The translations under genes and the position numbers were made by a program. A stretch of 59,050 bases of DNA. Origin: Endomicrobium sp. Lineage in GTDB: Bacteria; Elusimicrobiota; Endomicrobiia; Endomicrobiales; Endomicrobiaceae. Below, piece after piece: positions 46,129 to 56,131 of the stretch; the stretch's first letter is position 1; each line of letters starts with the position of its first letter. The DNA lies in the NCBI GenBank assembly GCA_031286985.1, contig JAITTL010000030.1:1-59050 (forward strand). The letters run 5' to 3'. The notes under the pieces were generated by a model, which was given only the letters and a program-made list of their open reading frames with translations, was not told the origin of the DNA and made no database searches.

Positions 46129-46231
46129 AAATATAACAAAAATTGATGCAGAAGGAAGAATGATAAAATTGAATCAAAAATAACTGATAGGTTGCTTATG
46201 TACGCTGCTCGTCAGTTTTAAGAGGTGTTGG

Positions 46232-47482
46232 ATGAAAAAAACTCTTGAAGATATTGACGTAAATGGGAAAAAAGTCTTGCTGCGTGTCGACTATAATGTT
46301 CCTCTCGATGAAGATCTTGAAATAACAGATGACAAAAGAATAGAAGCAACATTTCCAACAATAGAGTATCTTTTTAAGAAAAAAGCTGCGATAATTCTTA
46401 TGTCGCATTTAGGAAGACCAAAAGGAAAAGTTGTCCCTGAAATGAGTTTAAAGCCGGTTTTTGCGCGTTTAAGTGAATTTTTTGGTAAACGCATAAAATT
46501 TATCGGTGGTGATTGTGTAAGTAGCGAATCAAAAAAAATGGCAAAAAATCTAAAGCCAGGAGAGATACTTTTGCTGGAAAATCTCAGGTTTCATCCGGAA
46601 GAAGAGGGAAAGAATTTTGCAGGCGAGAGAGATAATGCCGCAAAGGATATGTTCGCGAAAGAACTTGCTTCAATGGGTGAAATTTTCGTTCAAGATGCAT
46701 TTGGTGTGGTTCATAGAGCACATGCTTCGACCACAGGTATTGTTAAGTTTGTTAAAGATGCTGCTGTGGGATTTCTTTGCGAAAAAGAACTAAAGTTTTT
46801 AGGAAAAGCTATTGAAAAACCTATGAGACCTTTTTTGGCGATTATAGGTGGGGCAAAGGTTTCAGATAAAATAAATGTTATAGAAAATCTCTTGGGAAAG
46901 GTCGATACGATTATAATAGGTGGAGCAATGGCGTATACTTTTCTAAAATCGTTTGGGTTAAGTATAGGTACTTCCTTGATTGAGGATAGTAAGCTTGATT
47001 TGGCTGCAGAACTTTTCAAAAAAGCTAAAGAAATGAAAATTGATTTTCTGCTTCCGCAAGACCATGTGGTTACAGACAAGATAGATTTTGTAAACAAGAA
47101 TGTTCCTTCTGATGCACAAATAGATACCACTATTGATGAAGCGATTCCAGAGGGATTTACAGGTGTTGATATAGGGCAACGTTCAATAGAAAAATTTTCC
47201 AAGGTAATTAAATCATCAAAGACTATAATTTGGAATGGTCCTTTGGGAGTTTTTGAGATAGACGAGTTTTCAAAAGGAACTGTTCAGATCGCAAGACTTG
47301 TAGCAGAAGCTACTGATGATGGGGCCATATCTGTAATAGGTGGTGGAGATTCTGTTTCAGCTGTAACGAAAGCAGGTGTTGATGATAAAATAAGCCATAT
47401 TTCTACAGGTGGTGGTGCATCTTTGGAATTCCTTGAAGGGAAAGAACTTCCTGGACTTGCGGCTCTCCCAGACAAAATATGA
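46232..47482 (+). CDS. pgk: Phosphoglycerate kinase
   Basis: The 416-residue enzyme makes ATP from 1,3-bisphosphoglycerate. Motifs: RVDYNVPLDE near the start, SHLGRPKG, LLENLRFHPEEE, the hinge region IIGGAKVSDKI, WNGPLGVFE and the nucleotide loop IGGGDSVSAV. It is full length with both Rossmann domains. An AAGAGG SD precedes the ATG. It forms the lower-glycolysis pair with gapA. Confidence 0.97.
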   Translation: MKKTLEDIDVNGKKVLLRVDYNVPLDEDLEITDDKRIEATFPTIEYLFKKKAAIILMSHLGRPKGKVVPEMSLKPVFARLSEFFGKRIKFIGGDCVSSESKKMAKNLKPGEILLLENLRFHPEEEGKNFAGERDNAAKDMFAKELASMGEIFVQDAFGVVHRAHASTTGIVKFVKDAAVGFLCEKELKFLGKAIEKPMRPFLAIIGGAKVSDKINVIENLLGKVDTIIIGGAMAYTFLKSFGLSIGTSLIEDSKLDLAAELFKKAKEMKIDFLLPQDHVVTDKIDFVNKNVPSDAQIDTTIDEAIPEGFTGVDIGQRSIEKFSKVIKSSKTIIWNGPLGVFEIDEFSKGTVQIARLVAEATDDGAISVIGGGDSVSAVTKAGVDDKISHISTGGGASLEFLEGKELPGLAALPDKI

Positions 47483-47539
47483 TTCTATTGATTAACAAAA
47501 AACACACAATCGGTGCATGAAATGGAAAAAGGAATATTT

Positions 47540-49360
47540 ATGCGTTTAGCAAAAGAATGTGGTGGTGCGGGAGTGTATTTAACTAACATAAAAAAATGTG
47601 TAATTGTTGCTGTGATTATGATGTTGATGGTCTTGGTTGAAGTAGTTGCTGTTGGCGAAATTTCAGAAAATCCAGTTAAAGCAAGAGAGCAAGTTGAGGC
47701 AATAAAAAGGGAAGCGCGAGTTGCAGCAGATGAGGCGAGTCGACTTGCAGCAAATACAATTGCCGCTGAAAAAGCATTAATAGAGAGGGGGCATGTTCAA
47801 ATCCAAGGTTGGGTGGAAAATTTAAGAACAACAGAGGATAGAGAGGGTATGGTTGCTATCCGCAAAGATCTTGAAGATCTTTGTAAAAATCTGAAAAATA
47901 AAGAAGCAGTATTGGTATCGGAACAAACAGAATCTCCAGGAACAGCAAAATCAGATGCAGGAGAGAGAAAAAGAAAGAAAGAAATGGTAAAGGACATGCT
48001 AGGGGCTGTATGCTATTTGGCAGCACAATCCGAAATTTCAGATTTGAAAAAAGAATTAGAAAAATTTAAAAGAGGCCCAAATGAGAAGATAAAAGATTTA
48101 ATAAATGCGAATCGAAGGGTATATGTTAAATTAGGAAGTGAATGTGATGACTTAATAAAAAAAATGAAAGAGACTCAATTTTTCAACGATGTTGCAAATG
48201 AAAAATATAAAAGAATGGATGCTGCAAAAGAGCGTCCGAACTTGAAGTTGAGCAACGAAGAAGTTATAGAAAAAGTGGAGCAAACCATAGCAATGTTCGA
48301 TATTGACGATGACGAGTTGAAAAAAAATTTGAAAGAAAAATTCGGTTCTATAGAATCAGTATTAGAAAAAAAAGATGTGGATATGATGGAAAAATTAGAA
48401 GAACTCTCAAAAATAGTAGCGAAGATAGATGACGCTAAACAATTTTTAAATCGTTTCCCGAAAGCAGAAAATTTGAGTTTTATAGCGAATATGATAATGA
48501 GTGGAGCTAGAAGAAACTCAAATGATAATAGGGATGTGTATAGTAAGCTGACAAAGAGAGAAGATGAATTGTTAAATAGCGGTTTATGGGGACAGTATGT
48601 ATCAAATTACTCAGAATATGATGGCGGGCAATGTTCATCTGGAAAATATATAGATAGGGAACATGGGTGTATGATAGGTATAAGAGGATACGTGAGTGAT
48701 AACGTTGTGTTAGGTGGGTATTTGAAGGGCAGTAGACGCATCGCAGTTCAGAATGGTAATAGTGGAAATATAACAAGTGTAATAATTGGGCTTTGTGGAG
48801 GATATATAGAGGAGAAATGGGAAATAAAAGGAATAATAAGAGGATGTTTTGATGGTTATAGTATAAAATTGGAAAATGAGAAAAAAAGGTTTAAGAACGA
48901 AGAAGATTTTCAAGGATATGGGTTTGGATTTGATATTGAGGGAATGTGGAAGATAAAAATAAGTGAGGTTATGAAGCTAAATCCGTATTTGGGATTGGAT
49001 TTATCAGAAAAAAAATATTATGACGTGAAAGAATGGGCAATTAAAAGTGGAAGATATGGTGAGTTGTTGGCAAAGGTTGGGATGGAGTTCAACGTAAAGT
49101 TAAATAAGAATGATTTTAGAATTGGAGTTGCATATGAACGATTATTGAGCTGTGAAACTCCTAAAATAAAGTTAATTTTAAAAAGAGGAACGAATAAGTA
49201 CATAGAAGGTATAGATTCAGGCAAAAATATAGGGTCAGTGCGAATAGGATGGAGTTGTGATATAATTGAGAACGTAGAATTGTATGTAAATATTGGGTAC
49301 TCAGTAGCAAAAAAATTTAGAAATTTAAACGGTAACTCAGGAATAAGTTATAGGTTTTAA
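47540..49360 (+). CDS. Autotransporter-like surface protein with a long coiled coil
   Basis: The 606-residue product (ATG at 47540 after AAAAAGGA; GTG 47513 would add nine residues) has an extended signal peptide with a hydrophobic core (VIVAVIMMLMVLVEVVA), then about 300 residues of heptad-like Lys/Glu-rich helix, then about 260 residues that look like an autotransporter beta-barrel (GIRGYVSDNVVLGGYLKGS, GKNIGSVRIGWS) ending in YRF. The helix probably forms a stalk outside the outer membrane, or stays in the periplasm. I recognise no adhesin or enzyme domain. Possible role in host or surface contact is inference. Confidence 0.7.
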   Translation: MRLAKECGGAGVYLTNIKKCVIVAVIMMLMVLVEVVAVGEISENPVKAREQVEAIKREARVAADEASRLAANTIAAEKALIERGHVQIQGWVENLRTTEDREGMVAIRKDLEDLCKNLKNKEAVLVSEQTESPGTAKSDAGERKRKKEMVKDMLGAVCYLAAQSEISDLKKELEKFKRGPNEKIKDLINANRRVYVKLGSECDDLIKKMKETQFFNDVANEKYKRMDAAKERPNLKLSNEEVIEKVEQTIAMFDIDDDELKKNLKEKFGSIESVLEKKDVDMMEKLEELSKIVAKIDDAKQFLNRFPKAENLSFIANMIMSGARRNSNDNRDVYSKLTKREDELLNSGLWGQYVSNYSEYDGGQCSSGKYIDREHGCMIGIRGYVSDNVVLGGYLKGSRRIAVQNGNSGNITSVIIGLCGGYIEEKWEIKGIIRGCFDGYSIKLENEKKRFKNEEDFQGYGFGFDIEGMWKIKISEVMKLNPYLGLDLSEKKYYDVKEWAIKSGRYGELLAKVGMEFNVKLNKNDFRIGVAYERLLSCETPKIKLILKRGTNKYIEGIDSGKNIGSVRIGWSCDIIENVELYVNIGYSVAKKFRNLNGNSGISYRF

Positions 49361-49520
49361 GGAATATATGGTGTGTTTTTCGTCTCGATTATGCATTTTC
49401 AATGTTCATTTTTTTGTTTAATGTTTTGATTAATCTTAAACGCTAAAAACAGATTTTTAATAACGTTTTCTAGTTGTAAAAATCGTCACGTTGTTGGTTG
49501 CTCTTTTCGCATATAAGATC

Positions 49521-49558
49521 TTGTCTTCACTTTGAGAATATTTTATACAACATTCTCA
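49521..49558 (+). promoter_or_regulatory. Predicted dprA promoter overlapped by an inverted repeat
   Basis: TTGTCT and TATACA are 17 bases apart. The -10 box sits inside TGAGAAT-N12-ATTCTCA (49533-49558), a perfect 7-base inverted repeat and a good position for a repressor. The rest of the 49361-49661 gap shows no gene. Confidence 0.5.
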
Positions 49559-49661
49559 TAATCCCCTAAAAAAAGAGCAATGCCGGTTGTTTACTAAAAT
49601 TCATGTAATATTTTAAGTTTTTTTTGAAAAATTTTTAATAATTTATTTGCAATGGCCTTCC

Positions 49662-50756
49662 ATGGATGAAAAAAATTTATCTCTATTCAAACTCATTTCA
49701 GCTGCAGATATAGGTGCTTTGAAGTTTTTTAGATTGCTTGAAAGATTTGGTAGTGCTGAATTGGTTCTTAAGGCACATAAGAAAGACCTTATGTCGATTG
49801 AAGGGATAAGCCCTGCGCTTGCAGAAACAATTTTGAGTTCTTTAAATGTAGATAAAGCTGAAAAAGAACTTGAGACAGCGATAAAAAATGGCATAACAAT
49901 TGTTCTTTATACTGACGATGCTTATCCTGTAACATTAAGGGATTTTACTGACAAACCACTTGTTCTTTATATAAAGGGCAATATATTAGAAAAAGATTTT
50001 AATTCGATATCAATAGTAGGGTCAAGAAAAATAAGTAACTATGGAAAAACAGTAACGTCTGAATTTGCGTCATATTTTGCAAAAAAAGGTGTGACAATAG
50101 TTTCAGGTTTGGCAAGAGGAGTTGATACTTTGGCACACGTTACAGCTTTAAAACACAAATCCAGAACAGTTGCAGTTTTAGGTAATGGACTTCTTGTAAA
50201 CTATCCTCAGGAAAACGCCAAATTACAAGAAATAATTTCACAAAACGGTGCTATCATAAGTGAATTCCCTCTTAAACAGCCCCCAGATAGATCTTCTTTT
50301 CCAAGGAGGAATAGAATAATCGCGGGATTTTCGATGGCTACGTTGGTTACAGAAGCTGCACTTGGAAGTGGAGCTTTTATAACAGCAAGGTTTTGTGCCG
50401 AATACGGAAAAGATGTTTTTGCAGTTCCTGGTAGTATATATTCAAATGTGTCAAAAGGAACGAATAAACTCATACAAGACGGAGCTTTTATTGCTCTGAG
50501 CCCACCGGATATGGCAGATAATTTTAAATGGATTCCTAAAGATAAAATTAATACAATCAATGGTCCTTCAAATATTGATAAACTTGGGCTTGCCGTTCTT
50601 AATTTAATAGAAAGTGATAGTGCTGGGCTACCACCTGATTTAATTGCTCAGAAATTAAATATCAATATTTCAAAAATAGCGCAAACACTTTTAAGGCTTG
50701 AAGTAGATGGATTTATAAAAACAACTCCAGGACAAGTATATGTAAGGGTATATTAG
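49662..50756 (+). CDS. dprA: DNA processing protein DprA
   Basis: DprA loads RecA on incoming single-stranded DNA during transformation. The 364-residue protein has an N-terminal helix-hairpin-helix-like region (residues about 40-60), the Rossmann-like DprA core with VGSRKISNYGK, SGLARGVDTLAH, GNGLLVNYPQENA, SEFPLKQPPDRSSFPRRNRIIAG (residues about 200-222) and a C-terminal winged helix. ATG at 49662 is preferred; the frame is open upstream to TTG at 49647. topA and xer follow closely, a conserved neighbourhood. Confidence 0.94.
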   Translation: MDEKNLSLFKLISAADIGALKFFRLLERFGSAELVLKAHKKDLMSIEGISPALAETILSSLNVDKAEKELETAIKNGITIVLYTDDAYPVTLRDFTDKPLVLYIKGNILEKDFNSISIVGSRKISNYGKTVTSEFASYFAKKGVTIVSGLARGVDTLAHVTALKHKSRTVAVLGNGLLVNYPQENAKLQEIISQNGAIISEFPLKQPPDRSSFPRRNRIIAGFSMATLVTEAALGSGAFITARFCAEYGKDVFAVPGSIYSNVSKGTNKLIQDGAFIALSPPDMADNFKWIPKDKINTINGPSNIDKLGLAVLNLIESDSAGLPPDLIAQKLNINISKIAQTLLRLEVDGFIKTTPGQVYVRVY

Positions 50757-50784
50757 TGTTTGTTTGATGAAAAGGAGTAAGATA

Positions 50785-52941
50785 ATGCCAAGATATTTAG
50801 TAATAGTGGAGTCTCCGGCAAAAGAAAAAACTATATCAAAGATTTTAGGTAAAGATTTTACCGTAAAAAGTTCTTATGGGCACATAAGGGATTTACCTAA
50901 AAGTAAGCTTGGAATTGATATTGATAATAATTTTGAACCTACATATGTAAACGTGCCAAAAGCTAAAAAACTTATAGCAGAATTAAAAAAAACAACCGCA
51001 AGTGCAGATAAAGTTTATCTTGCTACAGACTTCGATCGCGAAGGAGAAGCTATTGCATGGCACTTAAAAGAAGCTCTCGATATCCCGGATGCAAAAACCT
51101 CAAGAATAACATTTCATGAGATCACATCTGAAGCAATCCTTGAATCTGTAAAACATCCAAGAGAATTAGATATGGGACTTGTAAATAGCCAACAGGCGCG
51201 CAGGCTTTTAGATAGGCTAGTTGGATATAAACTTTCTCCTCTGTTATGGAAAAAAATAAAAATAGGGCTATCTGCGGGAAGGGTGCAATCTGTGGCTGTA
51301 ATGATCGTATGTAATAGAGAAGAAGAAATTAAAAGTTTTGTACCGGTAGAGTACTGGAGTATAGAGGCAGAATTATCAAAACTTGAACCCTCCTCAATGC
51401 CTTTTAAAACGCAGCTTTTTTCAAAAAATGATGTTAAGCTAGATAAACTCGCAATTCAAAACAAAGAGCAAGCTGATGCAATACTAAAAGATCTTATGGA
51501 CGCAAAATATGTTGTCCAATCGGTTTATTCAAAAGAACGTAAACGTTCTCCTTATGCTCCTTATACTACTTCAACAATGCAGCAAGATGCTTCAAGAAGA
51601 TTAGGATTTTCACCCTCAAAAACAATGTCTGTAGCGCAAAAGTTATATGAAGGTGTGCATATGGGAAAGGGTGCTGCTGTAGGTCTTATAACTTATATGC
51701 GAACCGATTCTTTAAACGTTGCAAAAAGTGCCCAAAATGAGACATTAAAATTTATTGAATCTTCATATGGAGAAAAATTCCTTCCAAAACATCCAAGAAT
51801 TTATAAAACAAAATCCAAAGGAGCACAGGAGGCACATGAAGCCATAAGACCTACTTCTCCTAAAAGAGTACTGTCGCAAATGAAACAGTATTTATCTCCT
51901 GATGAGTTTAAGCTTTATGATTTGATATGGAAAAGATTTTTAGCAAGTCAAATGGCAGATGTTGTATATAATACTACTACGGCTGAAATTTCGGCAAAAA
52001 ATTATTTATTTAAAATAACTGGAAGTACTTTGATTTTTGACGGATTCTTAAAAATTTACAATACAGATGATGATGAAAAAGAAATAAAACTTCCTCCACT
52101 TAAAAACGGTGAAATATTGAATTTAATGCAAATTATCCATCAACAGCATTTTACTGAACCTCCTGCACGCTACAATGAAGCAAGTTTGATTAAAGCTCTT
52201 GAAGAACATGGTATAGGAAGACCATCAACTTATGCGCCTACAATTAAAACTGTTTTAGATAGATTATACGTGCGTCTTGATGGGAAAAAATTTATTCCCA
52301 CAAATCTTGGGGTTGTAGTAAACAACGTTTTGAAAAATCACTTTGGAAACATAATAAATATTAAATTTACAGCTGATGTTGAAGAAAAATTAGATGAAAT
52401 TGCAGAAGATAAAGCTGTGTGGCAAAACATTTTAAAAGATTTTTATAAACCATTTGAAGAAAATTTAAACAAAGCAGAGAAAAATCTGCAAAGGCAAAAA
52501 ATTCAGATGCAAGAAACTTCAGAAAAATGTCCTAATTGTGGAAAAGTTATGATTATAAGGGATTCAAGGGGTGGACAATTTTTGGGCTGTTCTGGGTATC
52601 CTGAATGTAAAACAACAATGTCGTTGGATAAGGATGGAAAAGTTGTAGAAGGGCCACAAGAAACTGACATAAAGTGCGATAAATGTGGTAGTCCTTTGAT
52701 TAAAAAAATAGGGTTTAGGGGTAAACAATATCTATCATGCAAGAATTATCCAATATGTAAAACAACGTACAATATTGATAAAGACGGTAATAAAGTTATC
52801 AAACCAGAACCTGAACGTACAGATATGAAATGTGAAAAATGTGGTTCGGAAATGCTTAAAAGAGTTGGTAAAAAAAGATCTTTTTTTACGTGTTCGGCAT
52901 TTCCTAAATGTAGAAATTTACAATGGATCAAAGAATCATAA
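50785..52941 (+). CDS. topA: DNA topoisomerase I
   Basis: The 718-residue type IA topoisomerase relaxes negative supercoils. It has the Toprim domain (VIVESPAKEKTI, TDFDREGEAIAWH), the active-site tyrosine in LITYMRTDS, RLDRLVGYKLSPLLW-type helices, and three C-terminal four-cysteine zinc domains (CPNCGKV...CSGYPEC, CDKCGSP...CKNYPIC, CEKCGSE...CSAFPKC). The ATG at 50785 has AAGGAG upstream. It follows dprA by 28 bases, and the recombinase frame starts at or within its end. Confidence 0.96.
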   Translation: MPRYLVIVESPAKEKTISKILGKDFTVKSSYGHIRDLPKSKLGIDIDNNFEPTYVNVPKAKKLIAELKKTTASADKVYLATDFDREGEAIAWHLKEALDIPDAKTSRITFHEITSEAILESVKHPRELDMGLVNSQQARRLLDRLVGYKLSPLLWKKIKIGLSAGRVQSVAVMIVCNREEEIKSFVPVEYWSIEAELSKLEPSSMPFKTQLFSKNDVKLDKLAIQNKEQADAILKDLMDAKYVVQSVYSKERKRSPYAPYTTSTMQQDASRRLGFSPSKTMSVAQKLYEGVHMGKGAAVGLITYMRTDSLNVAKSAQNETLKFIESSYGEKFLPKHPRIYKTKSKGAQEAHEAIRPTSPKRVLSQMKQYLSPDEFKLYDLIWKRFLASQMADVVYNTTTAEISAKNYLFKITGSTLIFDGFLKIYNTDDDEKEIKLPPLKNGEILNLMQIIHQQHFTEPPARYNEASLIKALEEHGIGRPSTYAPTIKTVLDRLYVRLDGKKFIPTNLGVVVNNVLKNHFGNIINIKFTADVEEKLDEIAEDKAVWQNILKDFYKPFEENLNKAEKNLQRQKIQMQETSEKCPNCGKVMIIRDSRGGQFLGCSGYPECKTTMSLDKDGKVVEGPQETDIKCDKCGSPLIKKIGFRGKQYLSCKNYPICKTTYNIDKDGNKVIKPEPERTDMKCEKCGSEMLKRVGKKRSFFTCSAFPKCRNLQWIKES

Positions 52942-52988
52942 ATATAGCTGAAAAAGGATATAGAATTAAAAATTTAATAGAAGAAACC

Positions 52989-53858
52989 GGAATGCAAATA
53001 AATTCTTTTGAAAAGTATCTTAAAGCTGAAAGAAATTTTTCTTCGCATACTATAAGAGCTTATTTAAGAGATTTGTTTGTTTTCTTGGATTTTTTGCAAA
53101 ACAAACAAACAAGCTTGGTTAGCACCAACAAATATATCATTAGAGAATTTTTTGAAAAACTAGGCAAAGAGAAATTAAGTAAGGCGACTATAGCAAGAAA
53201 GTTTGCATCCCTTCGCACTTTTTATAAATTTTTGGTAATCAATAATGTTGTTGAAAGAAATCCTTTAGAAAGTATGTTCAGTCCAAAAAAAGCTAAAACA
53301 ATTCCATCTTTTTTGACTGAAAACGAAATGCAAACATTATTTGATTTGCCTGGTATAAAATTAAGAGACAAATCAATGATCGAGCTTCTTTATTCATGTG
53401 GATTACGAATTGAAGAGTTAATGAGCTTAGATTTGAAAAATATAGATTTTATTTCTAATACAGTTGCCGTAGTTGGTAAAGGAAATAAAGAACGAATTGC
53501 ACCAATAGGTGACCAATGCCTTAATGTTATAAGGGAATATCTAAACGAGCGGCGTGTACTTGGTCTTCCATGCGATGCAAAATCTCCTGTGATTTTAAGC
53601 GATCGAGCAAAAAGAATGGAACAAAGAACAGCTAGAAGAATTTTACATAGATGGTTTGTAAAAGTAGGTTTTACAAAAAGAGTAAGTCCTCATACCATAA
53701 GGCATACATTTGCAACGCATATTCTTGACAGAGGTTGCGATTTAAGAAGTGTGCAGGAGATGTTAGGGCACAAAAATCTTTCTACAACGCAAATGTATAC
53801 GCATGTTACAATAGAGAGCTTAAAAAAAGTTTACCAAAAAAACCACCCAAGAAAATAA
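52989..53858 (+). CDS. XerC/XerD-type tyrosine recombinase
   Basis: The protein has the SAM-like N-terminal domain (FEKYLKAERNFSSHTIRAYLRDL) and the catalytic domain with all tyrosine-recombinase residues: Arg in SCGLRIEELMSL, Lys in VGKGNKER, HTIRHTFATH, LGHKNLSTTQMYTHV with the nucleophile Tyr. It probably resolves chromosome dimers with a partner. ATG at 52989 gives 289 residues, close to the family norm; the frame is open to ATG at 52923, inside topA, which would give 311. Housekeeping Xer is more likely than a phage integrase because it lies in dprA-topA context. Confidence 0.9.
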   Translation, partial: GMQINSFEKYLKAERNFSSHTIRAYLRDLFVFLDFLQNKQTSLVSTNKYIIREFFEKLGKEKLSKATIARKFASLRTFYKFLVINNVVERNPLESMFSPKKAKTIPSFLTENEMQTLFDLPGIKLRDKSMIELLYSCGLRIEELMSLDLKNIDFISNTVAVVGKGNKERIAPIGDQCLNVIREYLNERRVLGLPCDAKSPVILSDRAKRMEQRTARRILHRWFVKVGFTKRVSPHTIRHTFATHILDRGCDLRSVQEMLGHKNLSTTQMYTHVTIESLKKVYQKNHPRK

Positions 53859-53898
53859 AAAACAGTTTAGTTGTATTTTTTAAAAAAATTTATTCCAA

Positions 53899-55563
53899 TC
53901 ACATTTTCTCAGGTGCTGAAATCCCCAAAAGATGTAGTCCGTTTTGAACTGTTATCATGACGCCTTCAATGAGTTTAAGCCTAGCGGAGGTAAGGTTTGC
54001 ATCATCTGATAAAACACGGCATTTTTCATAAAAATTGTGATATAAATCTGCAAGCCTTATCAAGTAGGCTGTAAAGTGATGTCCACCCATTGTTTTTTCA
54101 GATAAAGCAAGAGTATCGCAAAATGCAGAAAGCTGTTTTATTAGATCTCTCTCTTCTTTGGTGCTAAGTAAATTGAAATTTATTTTCTCAATGTCTGAAA
54201 TGATGTCATTTCTGTTTTTGCTTTCTCTAATGATAGAACTGCATCGAGCATTAACATATTGAACGTAAAACACAGGATTTGCGCTGGACTGTTTTTTTGC
54301 AAGTTCTAAATCAAATTCAAATTGCGAATCTGGAGCACGCAGTAAAAAGAAAAATCTACATGCATCTTTTCCGACTTCATCTATAACCTCTTTTAAAGTT
54401 ACAAATTCCCCTGTACGCGTTGACATTGCTACAGGTTGTCCATTTCGCACAAGAGAAACAAGCTGGTAGAGAATCACGTTCAGTACTTCTTTGTTGAAAC
54501 CCAATGCTTGAACGCATGCTCTTATTCTGGCAACATATCCGTGATGATCAGTACCCCAAAGATTTATCAATTTCGTAAAACATCTCTCAAATTTATTCTT
54601 ATGGTATGCTACATCTGAAGCAAGATACGTATATCTTCCATCACTCCTTCTTAAAACTCTATCTTTATCATCTCCAAATTTTGTTGAAGCAAACCATAAT
54701 GCGTTATCTTTCATATAGGCATCACTTTTTGAAAGAAGATACGCGCACGCCTTATCGACGTCAGTTTGTCCATCTTGATCCTTGTCAACGGCTATTTTGC
54801 TTTCCGAAAACCAGTTGTCAAATTCCACGGCAAAATTTTTTAAATCTACTTCTATTGTTTTTAAAATATCTTTCACAGTTTCGTACTTAAAATCTATATG
54901 ATCTATGTTTTGCTTTTGGGAAATCAAACGTTTTGCAATATCAGTTATGTAATCACCACAATAGTAATTTTTAGGAAAATCAATTTGTTCACCTTTAAGT
55001 TGTCTGTAGCGAAGTTCCGTGGATTTAGCTAAAATGAGCATTTGATTGCCAACATCATTTAGATAATATTCTTTTGTCACATTATATCCTAAATGCTTTA
55101 ATATTCTTGACAGAGAATCTCCTATTGCTGCTCCTCTACCGTGTCCCACATGCAAAGGCCCTGTTGGATTTGCAGAAACAAATTCGACCACAATTTTTTC
55201 TTTATTATTTTTAGGCAAGCTACCATATTTATCTTTTTCTGTAATAATCGCACAAAGTTCTTTGTAAAGAACTTTATTCTTAATACGTAAATTAATAAAA
55301 CCGTAAGCAGCCACTTCAGCTTTTTCTATAAATTCTGGTAATTCTTTTATTATTGTATTTACAATTTCTTCAGCGACAATTATAGGATTCATTTTTAATT
55401 TTTTTGCCACAAACATTGCAGCATTAGTCGCAAAATCTGCATCGATCTCTTTTGGAGGAACTTCTACGCTGAATTTTAAACTGTCCGATATGTCTTTGCT
55501 CCTTAAATATTTTCCAATTACATTATTTAAACCTACAGTTATGCTCTGTTTTATCATTTCCAA
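53899..55563 (-). CDS. argS: Arginyl-tRNA synthetase
   Basis: The 554-residue class I enzyme charges tRNA-Arg. The HIGH-type motif is in SANPTGPLHVGHGRGA; the second signature is in the form AMSTRTGEFVTL, the KMSK-like region; the N-terminal Arg-specific domain and the C-terminal anticodon-binding helices (DALRVL-type end with MTVQNGLHLLG) are present. It converges with the xer gene with a gap of about 40 bases, and its start overlaps the nitroreductase gene by 10 bases. Confidence 0.96.
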   Translation of the reverse strand: MEMIKQSITVGLNNVIGKYLRSKDISDSLKFSVEVPPKEIDADFATNAAMFVAKKLKMNPIIVAEEIVNTIIKELPEFIEKAEVAAYGFINLRIKNKVLYKELCAIITEKDKYGSLPKNNKEKIVVEFVSANPTGPLHVGHGRGAAIGDSLSRILKHLGYNVTKEYYLNDVGNQMLILAKSTELRYRQLKGEQIDFPKNYYCGDYITDIAKRLISQKQNIDHIDFKYETVKDILKTIEVDLKNFAVEFDNWFSESKIAVDKDQDGQTDVDKACAYLLSKSDAYMKDNALWFASTKFGDDKDRVLRRSDGRYTYLASDVAYHKNKFERCFTKLINLWGTDHHGYVARIRACVQALGFNKEVLNVILYQLVSLVRNGQPVAMSTRTGEFVTLKEVIDEVGKDACRFFFLLRAPDSQFEFDLELAKKQSSANPVFYVQYVNARCSSIIRESKNRNDIISDIEKINFNLLSTKEERDLIKQLSAFCDTLALSEKTMGGHHFTAYLIRLADLYHNFYEKCRVLSDDANLTSARLKLIEGVMITVQNGLHLLGISAPEKM

Positions 55564-56057
55564 ACCTCATACTTAATCTTTTCAGGGTCCCAACCATTCT
55601 TTGGATGAGAATTATCAGCTGATTTTCCAATAACAACAATGGAAAAAGCTTTTATATTTTTTGGCAGGTCAAAAAGTTTTTCTATTGCTTTTGACCTTTC
55701 CTCGTCTGAATAAACACCGCACCAGACTGATCCGTACCCTCTTGAAGTGGCTGCAATGAGGATATTTTGCGTTGCTGCTGCACAGTCCTGAGGCAAGTAG
55801 TTCTTATAGGCTTTCTCTTGATCGCCAACAACTAAAATTGCAAGCGGTGCCTGTAAAATCATTTGCGAGAATTGATGTGCTGCTGCAATTTTTTTGTGTG
55901 TTTCTTTATCTTTAATTACCAAAAATGAGTAACATCTTGTATTTTTTGCGGTAGGTGCAGACATGGCGGCACGTAAAATATATTCTAAATCACATTGTTT
56001 AATATCTTCATTAGTATATTTTCGAACACTTTTTCTTTCAAGTAAAATATCCATCAT
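55554..56057 (-). CDS. Nitroreductase-family FMN protein
   Basis: The 167-residue protein has the family start MDILLERKSVRKYTNEDI (FMN phosphate contact), the AAMSAPTAKNTRCYSF segment, and the LQAPLAILV and GYGSVWCGVY regions. These small flavoproteins reduce quinones, nitro compounds or act in related FMN chemistry; the substrate here is unknown. It starts with adjacent ATG codons after GGGGTGAT. The stop overlaps the argS start, so it is probably co-transcribed with argS. The promoter of the divergent pcrA lies just upstream. Confidence 0.87.
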   Translation of the reverse strand: MMDILLERKSVRKYTNEDIKQCDLEYILRAAMSAPTAKNTRCYSFLVIKDKETHKKIAAAHQFSQMILQAPLAILVVGDQEKAYKNYLPQDCAAATQNILIAATSRGYGSVWCGVYSDEERSKAIEKLFDLPKNIKAFSIVVIGKSADNSHPKNGWDPEKIKYEVWK

Positions 56058-56115
56058 ATCACCCCTTATGGTTTTTGGTGTCGTCTTGGGATTATATCAA
56101 AATTTTCTCAAGATG

Positions 56116-56131
56116 TGGTATAATCGGCAAA
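56116..56131 (+). promoter_or_regulatory. Extended -10 promoter giving a probable leaderless pcrA mRNA
   Basis: TGGTATAAT (56116-56124) is an extended -10 box. The normal start seven bases downstream would be the A of the ATG at 56131, so the transcript would have no 5' leader. No SD is seen before that ATG. Confidence 0.5.

Noticed and set aside
46711-47202. 163-residue minus-strand frame
   Set aside because: Shadow of pgk in another frame, with no motif of its own.
52923-53858. Phage integrase
   Set aside because: The tyrosine recombinase lies in the conserved dprA-topA neighbourhood with no phage genes or attachment sites nearby; housekeeping Xer fits better.
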